Below are positions 62,693-64,000 of a DNA stretch of 64,000 nt, piece by piece. This DNA is from Dorea_A amylophila. GTDB lineage: Bacteria > Bacillota > Clostridia > Lachnospirales > Lachnospiraceae. Both the position numbers and the translations under genes were made by a program. The stretch spans positions 1 through 64,000 of the forward strand of contig NZ_JAOQJW010000020.1 in NCBI RefSeq assembly GCF_025567265.1. Reading direction: 5' to 3'. The stretch's first letter is position 1. Each line of letters opens with the position of its first letter. The notes under the pieces are model-generated. The model ran no database searches. It was given only the letters and a program-made list of their open reading frames with translations, and was not told the DNA's origin.

Positions 62693-64000
62693 ATGGAAGA
62701 AAACGAAAAACTTAATGCAGAAGTCATTGCAGTTCTGCCGAATAAGGTGAAAATATCAGTTGATGATTTAGAAAATTTTCAATTAGCAGAAGAAAAACTT
62801 AAGGTAGGATCATACCTTCGGATTGCAGATAATGATAATGCAGTATTGATAGCAATTATTGAAAATTTCAATATTGAAGTCGGAGTTAATCAAAGCGGAG
62901 AAGCAAATAGAAAATATATATTGGAAGCGAATCCTTTAGGCATAATTCGAAATGGGCGATTTGAACGAGGTGGAGATACAATTGCAATCCCACCTAAAAA
63001 GGTTGAACCTGCCAAAAAAGAAGAAATTCAAAAAATCTTTGAAGAATCATTAGAAGATGAAAAAAAGTTTAGTTTCTCAACATTATCTACAGATAGAACT
63101 ATTTCAGTGCCAGTAGATGGAGATAAATTTTTTAATAAACATATAGCTATTGTTGGGTCAACAGGATCTGGAAAATCTCATTCTGTAGCAAAAATACTTC
63201 AAAAGGCAATTAGTTCAAAAAAGGGAACATATCAAGGATTAAATAATTCGCATATAGTTGTTTTTGATATTCATTCGGAGTATCATACTGCATTTCCGAA
63301 TGCTAATTTTATTGATATATCTAATTTAGTATTGCCGTACTGGTTGTTAAATAGTGATGAATTACAAGAGCTTTTTATTGATACAGAGGCCAATGATCAT
63401 AGACAAAGAAATGTATTGAAAGAAGCAATTGTTAATAACCGAAAAAAACATTTTAATGGAGATTCTGCTTTAAAGGAAAAAATACATTTCGATTCACCGC
63501 TCTTTTTTGATGTCGATGAAATACTTATGTATATCAAAAATAGAAATAATGAAAAGAAAGATAAAAATAATAATATTCCGTATAAAACAGCAGATGGAGA
63601 AACACATAATTATGATACTAAAAAAGCTGAATGTTTGTTTGAGGAAGAAGTTGAATATACAGGCTCTTCTGCATCTGGAACAAATAACGGAAGTCTGATA
63701 AATTTTATAGATAGATTGGAAAATAAAATAAATGACAAGCGTTTAGAATTTTTATTCGGAGAAGCTTCAAAGAAAATTTCGTTTGAAGAAACATTACATG
63801 AACTGTTAGGATATCAAGAAGAGGCAAAATCAAATATTACAATTTTAGATTTGAGTGGTGTTCCATTTGATGTATTGAGTATAACTGTTTCATTAATCTC
63901 AAGAATCTTATTTGAATTTGGATATTATTATAAGCGGATGAGAGCGGAAAATAGTACGGGAGAAGGTGAGGTTATCAATGATGTGCCAATATTATTAGTA
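62693..64000 (+). CDS. HerA-like hexameric ATPase (partial, runs off window)
   Basis: An open frame of 436 codons to the window end. The N-terminal HAS-barrel-like part (1-110) is followed by Walker A VGSTGSGKSHS (154-164) and Walker B IVVFDIHSEYH (188-198; Asp192). This is the HerA/FtsK class DNA translocase. GGGGAAAG precedes the ATG. Downstream partners are outside the window. It is the likely motor of the nuclease at 61479. Confidence 0.85.
   Translation, partial: MEENEKLNAEVIAVLPNKVKISVDDLENFQLAEEKLKVGSYLRIADNDNAVLIAIIENFNIEVGVNQSGEANRKYILEANPLGIIRNGRFERGGDTIAIPPKKVEPAKKEEIQKIFEESLEDEKKFSFSTLSTDRTISVPVDGDKFFNKHIAIVGSTGSGKSHSVAKILQKAISSKKGTYQGLNNSHIVVFDIHSEYHTAFPNANFIDISNLVLPYWLLNSDELQELFIDTEANDHRQRNVLKEAIVNNRKKHFNGDSALKEKIHFDSPLFFDVDEILMYIKNRNNEKKDKNNNIPYKTADGETHNYDTKKAECLFEEEVEYTGSSASGTNNGSLINFIDRLENKINDKRLEFLFGEASKKISFEETLHELLGYQEEAKSNITILDLSGVPFDVLSITVSLISRILFEFGYYYKRMRAENSTGEGEVINDVPILLV

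Larger units (their letters stand above)
50038..64000 (+). mobile_element. Mobilizable integrative island in guaA (left part)
   Basis: From the guaA stop to the window end, genes are mobile-element type: XRE repressor, Xis, tyrosine integrase, MobC-like RHH, RepA-like ATPase, DUF5348, MobA/MobL relaxase and a TnpV remnant. An R-M/HerA defence cluster of markedly lower GC follows. No type IV secretion genes are seen in this part, so it looks mobilizable rather than self-transmissible. The right end is outside the window. Confidence 0.85.

Overview
The window looks like the chromosome of a spore-forming Lachnospiraceae bacterium (Firmicutes, Clostridia; Dorea/Mediterraneibacter-like). The evidence is strong AGGAGG-type ribosome binding sites, sporulation genes (SipL-like, spoIIR, spoIIID), YesN/YesM-type two-component regulators, ribose-type ABC transporters and low-to-moderate GC. 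The genus is inferred from gene content only.

Layout. 1-420 is a long imperfect palindrome with no credible gene. 421-6044 (minus strand) holds plsC and then pncB-ddl-murF-HAD phosphatase. 6150-12463 (plus strand) holds a PrcB-like lipoprotein, sipL-like, ispE, a GntR regulator, spoIIR, an acyl-ACP thioesterase, a CvfB-like S1 protein and a small HPr-like protein. dnaE and pfkA follow. 17354-25149 is a sugar-uptake locus: response regulator, sensor kinase, a degenerate ABC ATPase, and a binding protein/ATPase/permease set. Next come an esterase, murI, DUF1934, a trigger-factor-like lipoprotein, an RsuA-type pseudouridine synthase and mntP under a yybP-ykoY manganese riboswitch.

The main discovery is at 32871-42631. 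The sporulation regulator gene spoIIID is split after codon 38 by a 9,497-bp element flanked by ACATA direct repeats. Precise recombination between the repeats restores an 87-codon spoIIID frame. The element carries a large serine recombinase whose stop codon lies in the right repeat. This is the architecture of the skin element in sigK, but in spoIIID. Cargo includes a metallophosphoesterase, replication genes (a RepA_N-like gene with a nonsense codon and a DnaC-like loader), a RloA/RloB-type defence pair and three small unknown genes. In the excised circle the recombinase would read through the joined site and gain 17 residues, so its C-terminus should depend on integration state.

42847-50037 returns to ordinary chromosome: a membrane transporter, a TetR regulator, an AraC-type response regulator, an HPr-like protein, a MATE pump and guaA. 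From the 3' end of guaA to the window end is a second mobile element, a mobilizable island with an XRE repressor, Xis, tyrosine integrase, MobC, RepA-like ATPase, a striking symmetric repeat array and a MobA/MobL relaxase. It carries a five-gene cluster: HTH protein, Type IIG-like R-M protein, second adenine methylase, QxK-type nuclease and HerA ATPase. The cluster runs off the window and looks like a composite anti-phage system.
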